64,000 bases of DNA from Streptomyces hyderabadensis (lineage in GTDB: Bacteria > Actinomycetota > Actinomycetes > Streptomycetales > Streptomycetaceae): contig NZ_JAIOJZ010000023.1 in NCBI RefSeq assembly GCF_020404845.1, positions 1 to 64,000 of the forward strand, in the 5' to 3' direction. Below the pieces are notes generated by a model. The model ran no database searches. It was not told where the DNA came from and worked only from the letters and a program-made list of their open reading frames with translations. Of the stretch, positions 24,589 to 32,318 are shown one piece after another. Both the position numbers and the translations under genes were made by a program. Position 1 is the stretch's first letter. Each line of letters begins with the position of its first letter.

Positions 24589-25557
24589 TCACCGCTGCCA
24601 GTCGTGGGCGGCGGTGCGGAGCAGGTCGCGGACGCGGAGGACGTCGGGATTGGTCTCGGCGCCGGGGCGCTGGACGAGGAAGAGGGTGTTCAGCGGGGGT
24701 TCCACGGGATCGTGGAGCAGGGAGAGGCGGCCGGAGTCGAGATACTCCTGGCACAGCGAGCGTGGCAGGACGCTGACGCCGGCGCCGGCGTTGACCGCGG
24801 ACAGCACGGCGTACAGGTTGGGTACGGTGACGGCTGCGCGGGTGGTGAGCTGTTTGCCGAAGACCGTCCGCCAGTAGCGCCGCAGGATGGGCAGGTCCTC
24901 GGCGTAGGTGACCAGGGGGACCTCGCGCAGGGCGGCGCACAGGTCGGTTCCGGCGGGTGCGGCGATACGGTCGGCCCAGGCGGGGGAGGCTACGAGCAGG
25001 TACTCCTCGTCGGCGAGCGGCACGGACGGCAGACCGCGTCCGCGCGGCCGACGGGTGGTGATGACCAGGTCGTGACGGCCCACCCGCATTTCCTCCAGCA
25101 GCGGCTCGGGCAGCCCCTGGGCGACCCGCAGCCGGACGCCGTCGGCCACGAGTGGCACCAGGGCCGGCAGAACGCGCACGCACAGCAGCTCCGACGGTCC
25201 GGCGAGGTGCACGGGTGCGGTCCGGCCGGCCGCGGTGCCTTCCGCTTCGAGGGCGGTGAGAGCGTCGAGAGGGCCCGCGACCTGGGCGGCCAGCTCATGG
25301 GCGACGGGAGTGGGCTCCACGCCCCGGGGCAGGCGGGTGAACAGCTCACGGCCGGTCTGCTGCTCCAGGGTGCGGATCTGCGCGGTCACGGTGGGCTGGG
25401 ACAGGCCGAGGACAGGGGCGGCGGCCGTGAAGGTACCGGCGCGGTAGACGGCCAGGAACGTGCGCAACAGGTTCAGGTCGCTGTGCGCCGGGAGCCGGCC
25501 GCCGACGCGGTGCGCAGGATCGGAGATGTCGGGCGTCGGGGGCTTCATATGTGCCAT
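24589..25557 (-). CDS. LysR-family regulator of the PfpI-SRPBCC-PPOX group
   Basis: This LysR protein has the winged helix LNLLRTFLAVYRAGTFTAAAPVLGLSQPTVTAQIRTLEQQTGRELFTRLPRGVEPT followed by an effector domain (VPNLYAVLSAVNAGAGVSVLPRSLCQEYLDSGRL) ending AAHDWQR. In-frame ATG codons lie at 25575, 25566, 25557 and 25548; 25557 is a compromise because the outermost overlaps a predicted operator and no start has a clear ribosome site. It is divergent from the PfpI-type gene. Palindromes of one 14-bp type occur in the shared control region and again upstream of the downstream PPOX gene, so these are the predicted targets. Confidence 0.88.
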   Translation of the reverse strand: MAHMKPPTPDISDPAHRVGGRLPAHSDLNLLRTFLAVYRAGTFTAAAPVLGLSQPTVTAQIRTLEQQTGRELFTRLPRGVEPTPVAHELAAQVAGPLDALTALEAEGTAAGRTAPVHLAGPSELLCVRVLPALVPLVADGVRLRVAQGLPEPLLEEMRVGRHDLVITTRRPRGRGLPSVPLADEEYLLVASPAWADRIAAPAGTDLCAALREVPLVTYAEDLPILRRYWRTVFGKQLTTRAAVTVPNLYAVLSAVNAGAGVSVLPRSLCQEYLDSGRLSLLHDPVEPPLNTLFLVQRPGAETNPDVLRVRDLLRTAAHDWQR

Positions 25558-25573
25558 CGTAGTCATTCGGTCC

Positions 25574-25620
25574 ATCGGTGAGCCGATACCGGCGATCGAT
25601 GCTTCTATTGGTTTGCCGAT
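25574..25620. promoter_or_regulatory. two LysR-type operator palindromes, ATYGG-N4-CCGAT
   Basis: ATCGGTGAGCCGAT (25574-25587) and ATTGGTTTGCCGAT (25607-25620) are two copies of the same 14-bp inverted repeat, 33 bp apart centre to centre, between the divergent LysR and PfpI-type genes. A third copy is at 26969-26982. One is a perfect 5-bp-arm palindrome, the other has one mismatch. Confidence 0.7.
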
Positions 25621-25717
25621 GCCGGGAGGGCTAGCGTCGTGGAGGTCGCCGAGATGCCGCTCAAGTGGCGGGCCCCGGTCGGGGTGGCGACGATGTGAGC
25701 TGACCCGAGGAGCAGAC

Positions 25718-26413
25718 GTGGCGAAGATCCTTTTCGTGATGACCGGCGCGGACGAGTGGACGCTGGCGGACGGCAGTAAGCACCGCACGGGCTACTGGGC
25801 CGACGAGGCGGTCGTTCCCTATGAGGCGTTCAAGGACGCGGGACACGAGATCACCGTAACCACCCCGGATGGCGTCGTCCCGCCGGTCGACCCGGCCAGC
25901 CTTGCTGCCGATGCCAATGGCGGCGCGGAGAATGCCGCGAAGGTCAAGGCCGTGACGGACGGTGCCGCGGAGTTCCGCAACCCGGTGGCCCTGGCCGACG
26001 TGACCGTGGAGGACTTCGACGCGGTCTACGTTCCCGGTGGTCACGGCCCGATGGAGGACTTGGCGGTCGACGCCGACTCCGGTCGCCTCCTCGCCCATGC
26101 CGTGCAGGCCGGGATGCCCGTGGGCGTGGTGTGCCACGGCCCGGCCGCGCTGCTGGCCGCGGTCAGGGAGGACGGGGCCAACGCCTACGCCGGCTACCGG
26201 ATCACCGCGTTCACCAATGCCGAGGAAGAGATGGCGGGCGGTGCCGCGAAGGCGAAGTGGCTGCTCCAGGACCGGCTGACCGAGGCCGGCCTGGAGGTCG
26301 TGGCGGGCGAGCCGTGGGCGCCGCACGTCGAGGTCGACCGCAACGTCGTCACCGGCCAGAATCCCGCCTCGTCCGGCCCGCTCGCCGACGAGCTGCTGAA
26401 GAAGCTGGCCTGA
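25718..26413 (+). CDS. DJ-1/PfpI (Hsp31-like) class I glutamine-amidotransferase-fold protein
   Basis: This 231-residue protein starts at GTG with GAGGAG five bases before it. It has the Hsp31-like layout: KILFVMTGADEWTLADGSKHRTGYWADEAVVPYEAF, the GGHGPMEDLAVD loop and the nucleophile elbow VGVVCHGPAALL with its catalytic cysteine, then APHVEVDRNVVTGQNPASSGPLADELL at the end. Members are glyoxalase III-type or protein-repair/chaperone enzymes. It is first in a series with the SRPBCC gene, 26 bases downstream, and lies behind two LysR-type operators. Confidence 0.92.
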   Translation: MAKILFVMTGADEWTLADGSKHRTGYWADEAVVPYEAFKDAGHEITVTTPDGVVPPVDPASLAADANGGAENAAKVKAVTDGAAEFRNPVALADVTVEDFDAVYVPGGHGPMEDLAVDADSGRLLAHAVQAGMPVGVVCHGPAALLAAVREDGANAYAGYRITAFTNAEEEMAGGAAKAKWLLQDRLTEAGLEVVAGEPWAPHVEVDRNVVTGQNPASSGPLADELLKKLA

Positions 26414-26439
26414 CACCGCACTGACCGAAAGACAGGAAC

Positions 26440-26955
26440 ATGACCACGCAGAACGCGATCACCTGGCCCGAGAAGTACCTGCCGGGCACCGGCGACAACT
26501 TCGTCTCCAACGAGGTGATCGGCAGAGGCGTCACGGCCGACCGGGTCTGGCACTACCTGACCGACACCTCCGAGTGGGAGGGCTACTACGACAACGTCGC
26601 CGACATCTCCTTCCCGGACGGCGGCGGACCCGTCCTGAAGGCCGACCTCGCCTTCCGTTTCGGCACCTTCGGCTTCCCTCCCCTCGACGCGCGCGTGGTG
26701 GAGTTCCAGGCCCCAGCGGACGGCGTGCCCGGCCGCCTGTCCTGGACGGCCAAGCAGGACGGCCCTCCGGAGGAGCGGCTCGACGTGCTGCACGCCTGGC
26801 TGGTGGAGGATCTGCCCGGTGACCGGGTGCGCATCCTGACCCAGGAGTCCCAGATCGGGCGGCCGGCCGCGGCGCTGGCCGAGGAGCGGCCCAACCCGAT
26901 GCTCAACGGCCACCAGTCCTGGCTGGACGGCCTGCTCCGCGCGGCTTCCGCGTAG
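26440..26955 (+). CDS. SRPBCC (START/Bet v1-like) family protein
   Basis: This 171-residue protein fits the polyketide cyclase/dehydrase fold: an N-terminal strand NEVIGRGVTADRVWHYLTDTSEWEGYYDNVADISFPDGGGPVL, a central sheet AFRFGTFGFPPLDARVVEFQAP and VPGRLSWTAKQDG, and a long C-terminal helix NPMLNGHQSWLDGLLRAASA. Such hydrophobic-cavity proteins bind or transform small lipophilic ligands; no catalytic residues can be assigned. ATG 26440 has an upstream AGGA. It follows the PfpI-type gene by 26 bases and is probably in the same transcript. Confidence 0.88.
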   Translation: MTTQNAITWPEKYLPGTGDNFVSNEVIGRGVTADRVWHYLTDTSEWEGYYDNVADISFPDGGGPVLKADLAFRFGTFGFPPLDARVVEFQAPADGVPGRLSWTAKQDGPPEERLDVLHAWLVEDLPGDRVRILTQESQIGRPAAALAEERPNPMLNGHQSWLDGLLRAASA

Positions 26956-26960
26956 CCGCG

Positions 26961-26990
26961 TCTCAGCCATCGGAATGCCGATGGCTGAGA
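26961..26990. promoter_or_regulatory. perfect 13-bp inverted repeat containing a LysR-type site
   Basis: TCTCAGCCATCGG and CCGATGGCTGAGA are perfectly inverted around AATG. The inner 14 bases (26969-26982) match the two palindromes in the LysR control region. The location, five bases after the SRPBCC stop and about 88 bases before the PPOX start, allows a terminator as well as an operator; the match to the other copies favours an operator. Confidence 0.65.
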
Positions 26991-27077
26991 TCGACTTTCC
27001 TCTTGGCGTGCGGGCGGCCATCCGACCTACGTTCGCAGGCGTCGCCCAGTCCTGGTGCATCCCCGAGGAGACTCCAC

Positions 27078-27503
27078 GTGTCCAAACCACCCCTGCCCGC
27101 CGAAGCCCAAAACCTCCTGAGCCGTCCCAACCCGGCCGTCATGGCCACCGTGCGCTCCGACGGTCAGCCCGTGTCCACCCCCACTTGGTACCGATGGGAG
27201 GAAGGCCGGGCGCTGATCAGTCTGGACGAGGGCCGGATCCGGCTGAAACACCTGCGCCGGGACCCGCGCGTCACCCTGACCGTCCTGGCCGAAGACGACT
27301 GGTACACCCACGTCACCCTCATCGGTCGCGTCGTCGACATGCGGGAGGACGAGGGGTTGGCCGATGCGGATCGCATCGCAACCCACTACACCGGCAAGCC
27401 GTACCCGGACCGCGTCCGCGCCCGGGTCACCGCCTGGATCGAAGTCGAGCGCTGGCACGGCTGGGGTGCGCACCGGGACAGCGATCAGGCGTTCACCGGA
27501 TGA
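27078..27503 (+). CDS. PPOX-class F420-dependent oxidoreductase, copy 2
   Basis: This 141-residue paralogue of the protein at 410-832 shares RPNPAVMATVRSDGQPVSTPTWYRW, LRRDPRVTLTVL, DDWYTHVTLIGRV and the C-terminal WIEVERWHGWG. The start is GTG 27078, seven bases after GAGGAG; the open frame to 27003 has no such site. The predicted LysR operator upstream places it with the PfpI and SRPBCC genes. It is probably a cytoplasmic F420-dependent reductase of unknown substrate. The 214 bases downstream to the convergent MFS stop contain no convincing gene. Confidence 0.9.
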   Translation: MSKPPLPAEAQNLLSRPNPAVMATVRSDGQPVSTPTWYRWEEGRALISLDEGRIRLKHLRRDPRVTLTVLAEDDWYTHVTLIGRVVDMREDEGLADADRIATHYTGKPYPDRVRARVTAWIEVERWHGWGAHRDSDQAFTG

Positions 27504-27717
27504 GGTCCGGCGAGGTCGAGCACCCTGCGCACAACTGAAGGTCCGCGCATAGCGGGCGATGAGAGCGTCGACGACGGGTACCGTCCCGGCGGAGGCCGGG
27601 GCCATACCTGCATCGATCGCGCCGCCGACGCCCTCGCCCGCAACGGAGTCAACCAGGTGGTTGTCCGTGCCCGCGTCGGCCAGGCAGTCCCCGCTCAGCG
27701 CCACCGCGAGCGCGGCA

Positions 27718-28992
27718 TCATCCGCCAGGACCTGTTGCGCGTCGTCCGGCCGAGGTGAGTAGCAGCACGAGAAATCCGACGCCTGCTGCGGCCACCCCGC
27801 CGGCGAACAGTGCGTTGCGGGGGCCGAAGGAGGCGCCGATCGCCCCCACTGTCGGCGCGCCGATGACGGTGCCCCCCATCCAGCCGATGGACCAGATCGC
27901 CATGACCCGGCCGCGCATCTGCGGGGCGGCTCCGACCTGCATCAGAGTCTTGGCAGACGCATTGAACGTGATGGAGCCGGCTCCGACAAGGACGAGCAGG
28001 GCCAGGGCCACCGGCAGGCTGGGTGCCAGGGCTGCGGCGCAGATCAGGGCGCCCCAGATCAACGCTGACATCGACAGGGACCGTGTGCTGAGGTGGCGGC
28101 GCCGCATCGCCGCGAATCCGCCCAGCACTCCGCCCGCGCTCATCAGGGCCGTGGCCGCGCCGTAACCGGCGGGGCCGGAATGGAACGCCGATGTGGTGAG
28201 CAGCGGCAGGCTCACCGGGAACTCCCAGGTGAGAATTCCTGTCACGTACACCATGGACATGGGGTACAGCAGTTCGGGGGTGCGGCGGATGTGGGTGAGC
28301 CCGGCCCGAATTTGTCCCTTCGCCCGTACTTCTCGTTCGGCGGGGTGCATCTCCGACGTCCGCAGCATGGCCAGGCTGACGAGAACGGCCAGGAAGGACA
28401 CGGTGTCCAGGGCGAAGCACGGGGCCACGCCCAGGGCGGCGATGACGAACCCGGCGGCGCCGGGCCCGAGCAGCTTTGCCGTGTTGACGAAGGTGGAGTT
28501 GACGGCGATGGCGTTGGTCAGGTGCTCCGCGGCGACCAGCTCGCTGATCAGCTTCTGGCGGGCAGGGCCGTCGAAGAGGTTGGTCAGGCCGAGCGTCAGC
28601 ATGATCACGATGAGCAGCGGCAGCGTCACCAGATGGGCGGCGGACAGCACGGTGAGGAGCGCGGCCTGCGCGGCGAACCAGATCTGCGTGAGGGCGAGCA
28701 GGCGGCGGGTGTCGTGGCGGTCCACCACGAGCCCGCCCCAGGCGCCGAACAGCAGCACGGGGAGGTAGCGGGCGCCGATCACGAGACCCAGCATCGTTCC
28801 GCTGTGCGTGAGTTGCAGTGTCATCCAGCCGACGGCGACGTTCTGCATCCAGTTGCCGACGACGGAGATGGACTGCCCTAGCGTGTAGATGCGGTAGTTC
28901 CTGATGCGCAGCGAGGCGAAAGTGCCCGGGCGTCGGGTGTTCCCGTCAGGATCCGTCCCGGGGGGCGTCGGGTTGTGTTCCACGCCGGTCAT
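27718..28992 (-). CDS. MFS transporter (MFS_3 family)
   Basis: This 424-residue transporter has twelve hydrophobic segments. Family text includes FASLRIRNYRIYTLGQSISVVGNWMQNVAVGWMTLQLTHSGTMLG at the start, LLFGAWGGLVVDRHDTRRLLALTQI (loop 2-3), NLFDGPARQKLISELVAAEHLTNAIAVNSTFVNTAKLLGPGAAG and MRGRVMAIWSIGWMGGTVIGAPTVG. The QSISVVGNWMQ and GPARQ motifs place it with the enterobactin-exporter-like MFS_3 group. ATG 28992 is taken as the start; the frame extends to 29040. It reads toward the PPOX gene and away from the lactonase gene; drug or metabolite efflux is the likely role. Confidence 0.92.
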   Translation of the reverse strand: MTGVEHNPTPPGTDPDGNTRRPGTFASLRIRNYRIYTLGQSISVVGNWMQNVAVGWMTLQLTHSGTMLGLVIGARYLPVLLFGAWGGLVVDRHDTRRLLALTQIWFAAQAALLTVLSAAHLVTLPLLIVIMLTLGLTNLFDGPARQKLISELVAAEHLTNAIAVNSTFVNTAKLLGPGAAGFVIAALGVAPCFALDTVSFLAVLVSLAMLRTSEMHPAEREVRAKGQIRAGLTHIRRTPELLYPMSMVYVTGILTWEFPVSLPLLTTSAFHSGPAGYGAATALMSAGGVLGGFAAMRRRHLSTRSLSMSALIWGALICAAALAPSLPVALALLVLVGAGSITFNASAKTLMQVGAAPQMRGRVMAIWSIGWMGGTVIGAPTVGAIGASFGPRNALFAGGVAAAGVGFLVLLLTSAGRRATGPGG

Positions 28993-29321
28993 CGGCGCAC
29001 CGGTATCGGCTCGTTCCCAGGCCGCGGCTGCCCTTGGCACGGACCGTGCCCGCCGGGGGCCGGGCAGTGGCGTCCCGGCCCGGCGAGGGGACGCGGGCCC
29101 GCGGGAGGCGTACGGCGGGGGCGGGCTTGCCCGTCTGTCGCGGTCCGGACGTGGCGGACGGTCGTGTGCTGCCGCGCAGTGGTCATGTCGCTCCGATCCC
29201 GGTGGCCGGCGGCCGCGAGTCCGCTTCCGGGCGCGGTGGAGCGCGGGAACCGGCCACCGGCGTGGGCCCGGTCACCGAAGTGATGTGGATCCGCCGCACC
29301 TCGGTGCGGGCGGCAGTCCGG
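28993..29321. other. gene-free interval upstream of the MFS gene
   Basis: These 329 bases separate the lactonase stop from the MFS start, both on the minus strand. They hold no supported gene. A perfect palindrome, GGCACGG-A-CCGTGCC, at 29036-29050, about 45 bases upstream of the MFS start, could be a repressor site. Confidence 0.5.
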
Positions 29322-30566
29322 TCAGAACCGCGTCAAGCCGGGGGTACCGGCCCGGACACGGAAGGTGATGCAGTCGGGGAAGGGCACGGCCACGCTCGTA
29401 CCGGTGTCCGTGAGATGTCCGGATCCCCGGGCAACACGGAAGAGGTTCACCGTGCCGCTCGCCTCGTTCGCGACGAACAGCCATCTGCCGCTCGGGTGGA
29501 GGGCGAAGCTCCATGGCGTCACGCCGCCGCAGGGAACGCGCTGCACTTCGGTGAGCAGACCGGTCCCCAGGTTCACGGAAAAGACGACGAGCGTGCTCTC
29601 ACCGCGGTTGGAGGTGTAGACATGGCGACCGTCGCTGCTGACAGCCAGCTCGGCGGCGCTCGTCACCCCCGTGTGCCCCGGGGTGTTGGTCGACAGAGTC
29701 TGCCGGTGCGTCAGTGTGCCCTTTGTCGCGTCCCAGTGCAGGGTCTGCAAGTCGGCTGTCAACTCGTTCAGCAGGTAGACGGTGTGTCCGTTCGGGTGGA
29801 AGGCCAGGCGTCGCGGGCCCGACCCCGGTGCCGTCAGGTAGGCGGCGGGGCCGTCGGGCGCGCCGGCGGACAGCCGGTGAGTGGCCCGGTCGTAGTCGTA
29901 CACGAACACCCTGTCGGCGCCGAAGTCCGCGACCAGTGCGGACTTGCGGTGCGGGGCGAGGACGACATGGTGCGGGTGCGGGCCCGACTGCCGCGGATGG
30001 GGCCCGGAGCCCGTGTCCTGAACGCGGGAGGCCACGGGGCCGAGCAGGCCGTCCGCGCCCACCGGCACGGTAGCCGCGGCCCCCGCCGCGAAGTCGGCGA
30101 CCAGCAGGGCGTCCGCGTCCGGGGTCAGCCCGATGAAGGACAGTCCACCGCTGCCGGCCGGGGCCGACTGCGTCTCGACCTCGCCGACCTTGCGCAGGGC
30201 CCCGGAAGCATCGTGGATGCGGAAGACGCGGACGAATCCGCCCTGCTCGGCGCCGGCGACGTAGAGGACTGGCCGGTACGGGTGCGCCGTGACCCAGTTC
30301 GCGCTGGCCTGTGCCACCGGCCCCAGAGACGTCATGGTCCCGCGGTCCGGGTCGAAGCGCACCGCGTGCACCTGGCCCTGCCCCCAAGTACCGATGTAGA
30401 GCAGGTCGTCGGCTCGTTGCGGTGACGCGCCGGCAGGCGCGGCGGAGAGCAGCGGCAGCGCCGTGGCGGCCGACGAGGAGAGGGTCACCAGGACAGTGCG
30501 GCGAGAGGGCCCACGCTGTGCTCGGCCGCCCCGGGGGACGTGCTGGAATGCGTTCGTCACGAGCAC
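29322..30566 (-). CDS. exported lactonase-family seven-bladed beta-propeller protein
   Basis: This 414-residue protein is of the 6-phosphogluconolactonase/muconate-cycloisomerase-like beta-propeller family (PF10282). Propeller blades are visible in LLYIGTWGQGQVHAVRFDPDRGTMTSLG, NWVTAHPYRPVLYVAG, HPHHVVLAPHRKSALVADFGADRVFVYDYD, PRRLAFHPNGHTVYLLNE and PWSFALHPSGRWLFVANEASGTVNLFRV. The N-terminus has a twin-arginine signal (SRRTVLVTLSSSAATALPLLSAAPAGA, about 21-47), so it acts outside the cytoplasm. Starts at GTG 30566 or GTG 30560 are both possible. It is divergent from the ABC/GntR gene set and shares its mirrored control region, so it is probably co-regulated and may hydrolyse a lactone or ester form of the imported compound. 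Confidence 0.85.
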   Translation of the reverse strand: MLVTNAFQHVPRGGRAQRGPSRRTVLVTLSSSAATALPLLSAAPAGASPQRADDLLYIGTWGQGQVHAVRFDPDRGTMTSLGPVAQASANWVTAHPYRPVLYVAGAEQGGFVRVFRIHDASGALRKVGEVETQSAPAGSGGLSFIGLTPDADALLVADFAAGAAATVPVGADGLLGPVASRVQDTGSGPHPRQSGPHPHHVVLAPHRKSALVADFGADRVFVYDYDRATHRLSAGAPDGPAAYLTAPGSGPRRLAFHPNGHTVYLLNELTADLQTLHWDATKGTLTHRQTLSTNTPGHTGVTSAAELAVSSDGRHVYTSNRGESTLVVFSVNLGTGLLTEVQRVPCGGVTPWSFALHPSGRWLFVANEASGTVNLFRVARGSGHLTDTGTSVAVPFPDCITFRVRAGTPGLTRF

Positions 30567-30731
30567 GGTCCTTTCTCATGTCACGGGTGCGCGGCCCAGC
30601 GCCCAGCACGGGGCCGCGAACTGAGACGGCGCGTGAAGTGATCTGCGCGCCCAGCCGACCGTGCTCCTCCCTCAGGAGCTTCCGGATCTTCGGCCGCCGA
30701 CACGTTCGGTCAAGCCTGTGAGCGGTCTGGA

Positions 30732-31138
30732 TTGTCAGACAAGAGCCGCAAGGAACGTAACGCGAACGAACTGTCTCGGCAAGACACGTGCAAGAAGAGG
30801 GTGCTTCTGCAGCAAAAGTCCCCTTCGACCCCTCTCTTTTTGTCAGACAAAGATTGGGCATCAAGAGGTCAAGCGAGGACCCCTGGTGCCGGCGCCGGAA
30901 TCCCTGCGGGCGCGGTTGAGCGCCGGGCTCGCGAGACCCTGCCGCCTTGCGGCCCGCCGTGCGGTGACGCCGGCGCTGCCCTCACCTGCTGTGGACCCCC
31001 GTCATGACACTGAGGACAGGTTGTCCAACAATCCTGAGAGGTCGCTTTGAGGGGTCCGCGGTGAACAAGGTTTTTTCTGCGGACTTCTTGTGGCAGTGAG
31101 TCGACGGTGTTACGTTCCCGGCACAACTTGTCGGACAA
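30732..31138. promoter_or_regulatory. mirrored divergent control region with four TTGTC-N-GACAA operators
   Basis: The 757 bases between the lactonase and ABC genes hold four copies of a GntR/FadR-type palindrome: TTGTCAGACAA at 30732-30742 and 30840-30850, TTGTCCAACAA at 31021-31031 and TTGTCGGACAA at 31128-31138. The outer two, each facing its own gene, share the same neighbourhood in opposite orientation: GTTACGTTCC, eight bases, then CTTGTC-N-GACAATC. Operator spacings are 108 and 107 bp, so the region is an imperfect dyad centred near 30935. GACAAT could serve as a -10 overlapping the operator. The leaders after it are long, about 155 and 180 bases, with no further gene. Confidence 0.75.
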
Positions 31139-31323
31139 TCTCGGGACGAGCCGCGCGGCCGAGATTGCTTCAGCCCGAGATCCCCAGCCACATCCGGTGC
31201 TCCGCGGGGACGCACAGTGGTATCACCCCAGCGGTTCATCGCACCTTCACATACGAACGCCGTCGCAGGCGCGAGCGCACGACCTCCTCATCGCTTCGCG
31301 AGGAGGAGGTCGAGGAGACATAT

Positions 31324-32118
31324 ATGTCGACCAGTCAGCGCACAATCCACCCGGAGGCACTCCGTCTCGAGCAGGTCACTCTGCAGTTCCCCGGGACCCA
31401 CCGACCGGCCATCGAGAACGTGTCGTTCAAGGTCGCCCGCGGCAAGGTCGTCGCCGTGATCGGCCCCAGCGGATGCGGAAAGAGCACCATCCTCAACCTG
31501 GCAGCCGGGCTGCTGACGCCGACCCGGGGCGAGGTTCACTACGCGGGCGAGCGGGTCAATGGCGTCAACTCCGACGCGGCGTACGTGACTCAGCACTCCC
31601 ACCTGTTGCCCTGGCTGAGCGTCAAGGCCAACATCGGTCTGGCACTCAAGTTCCGCAAGGTTCCCAAGGGGGAACGGGAGGAACGCATCGCCCACTGGAT
31701 CGGCCTCGTCGGCCTGACCGGCTTCGAGGACCATTTTCCCCGGGAGCTGTCGGGCGGTATGCAGAAGCGCGTGGCGATCGCGCGTGCGCTGATCTACAAC
31801 CCGTCCATCGTGCTGATGGACGAGCCGTTCGGACCGCTCGACGCCATCACCCGGCTCGAGCTCCAGCAGGAACTGCTCAACATCTGGCGGGAACAGAACG
31901 GAACTCTCATCTTCGTCACACACGACCTCAACGAGGCCATCTACCTGGCGGACGAGGTCGTCGTCATGTCGAAGGGTCCGGGCACGATTCGCCGCGTCCT
32001 CCCCGTCCCCTTCGAGCGTCCCCGTCAGATCGGCGAACTCGTCGAGTCGCCCGAGTTCTCGGAGCTCTACAACAACCTGTGGAGTCTCTTCGCCGCCGAG
32101 CGGAAGCCCGCCGCCTGA
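31324..32118 (+). CDS. ABC transporter ATP-binding protein (SsuB/TauB/NitT type)
   Basis: This 264-residue ATPase has Walker A GPSGCGKST (47-55), the Q-loop in YVTQHSHLLPWLSV, signature LSGGMQKRVAIARAL, Walker B IVLMDEPFGPLD and the switch His in LIFVTHDLNEA. Sequence and length fit the nitrate/sulfonate/taurine subfamily. The ATG is preceded by a run of GAGGAG elements. It is the first gene of the plus-strand set and pairs with the NMT1-type lipoprotein and permease genes 5-6 kb downstream, an unusual separation of importer parts with enzymes and a regulator in between. The 200 bases after it contain no gene. Confidence 0.93.
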   Translation: MSTSQRTIHPEALRLEQVTLQFPGTHRPAIENVSFKVARGKVVAVIGPSGCGKSTILNLAAGLLTPTRGEVHYAGERVNGVNSDAAYVTQHSHLLPWLSVKANIGLALKFRKVPKGEREERIAHWIGLVGLTGFEDHFPRELSGGMQKRVAIARALIYNPSIVLMDEPFGPLDAITRLELQQELLNIWREQNGTLIFVTHDLNEAIYLADEVVVMSKGPGTIRRVLPVPFERPRQIGELVESPEFSELYNNLWSLFAAERKPAA

Positions 32119-32318
32119 GGCCGGGGGCGGCCCACCACCGGGCTCGCCTTCTTGAAGGACCCGGTACCGCAAGACCGACCAACTGCGCACCGCGCCGGCG
32201 GTGTACGTACGCGTTCCCCACCGTGATCGACGTACGTCCGTATCACCCGCGAAGCGCTGACCACCCCTACCGCCCGCATCCAGTACGGCGAGACGTCTGA
32301 GAGAGGCACGAGACACCC

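Noticed and set aside
27504..27717. Possible gene remnant between the PPOX and MFS genes
   Set aside because: Short open frames exist on both strands but none has a start context, length or recognisable domain.
29036..29050. tRNA or small RNA near the palindrome upstream of the MFS gene
   Set aside because: No cloverleaf or conserved T-loop; the dyad is a simple 15-bp palindrome.
30732..31138. Two TTG-start mini-ORFs in opposite directions, both beginning MSDK and containing ERN
   Set aside because: The similarity is explained by the mirrored operator/promoter DNA (TTGTC-N-GACAA plus GGAACGTAAC); neither has a ribosome site or homology beyond that point.
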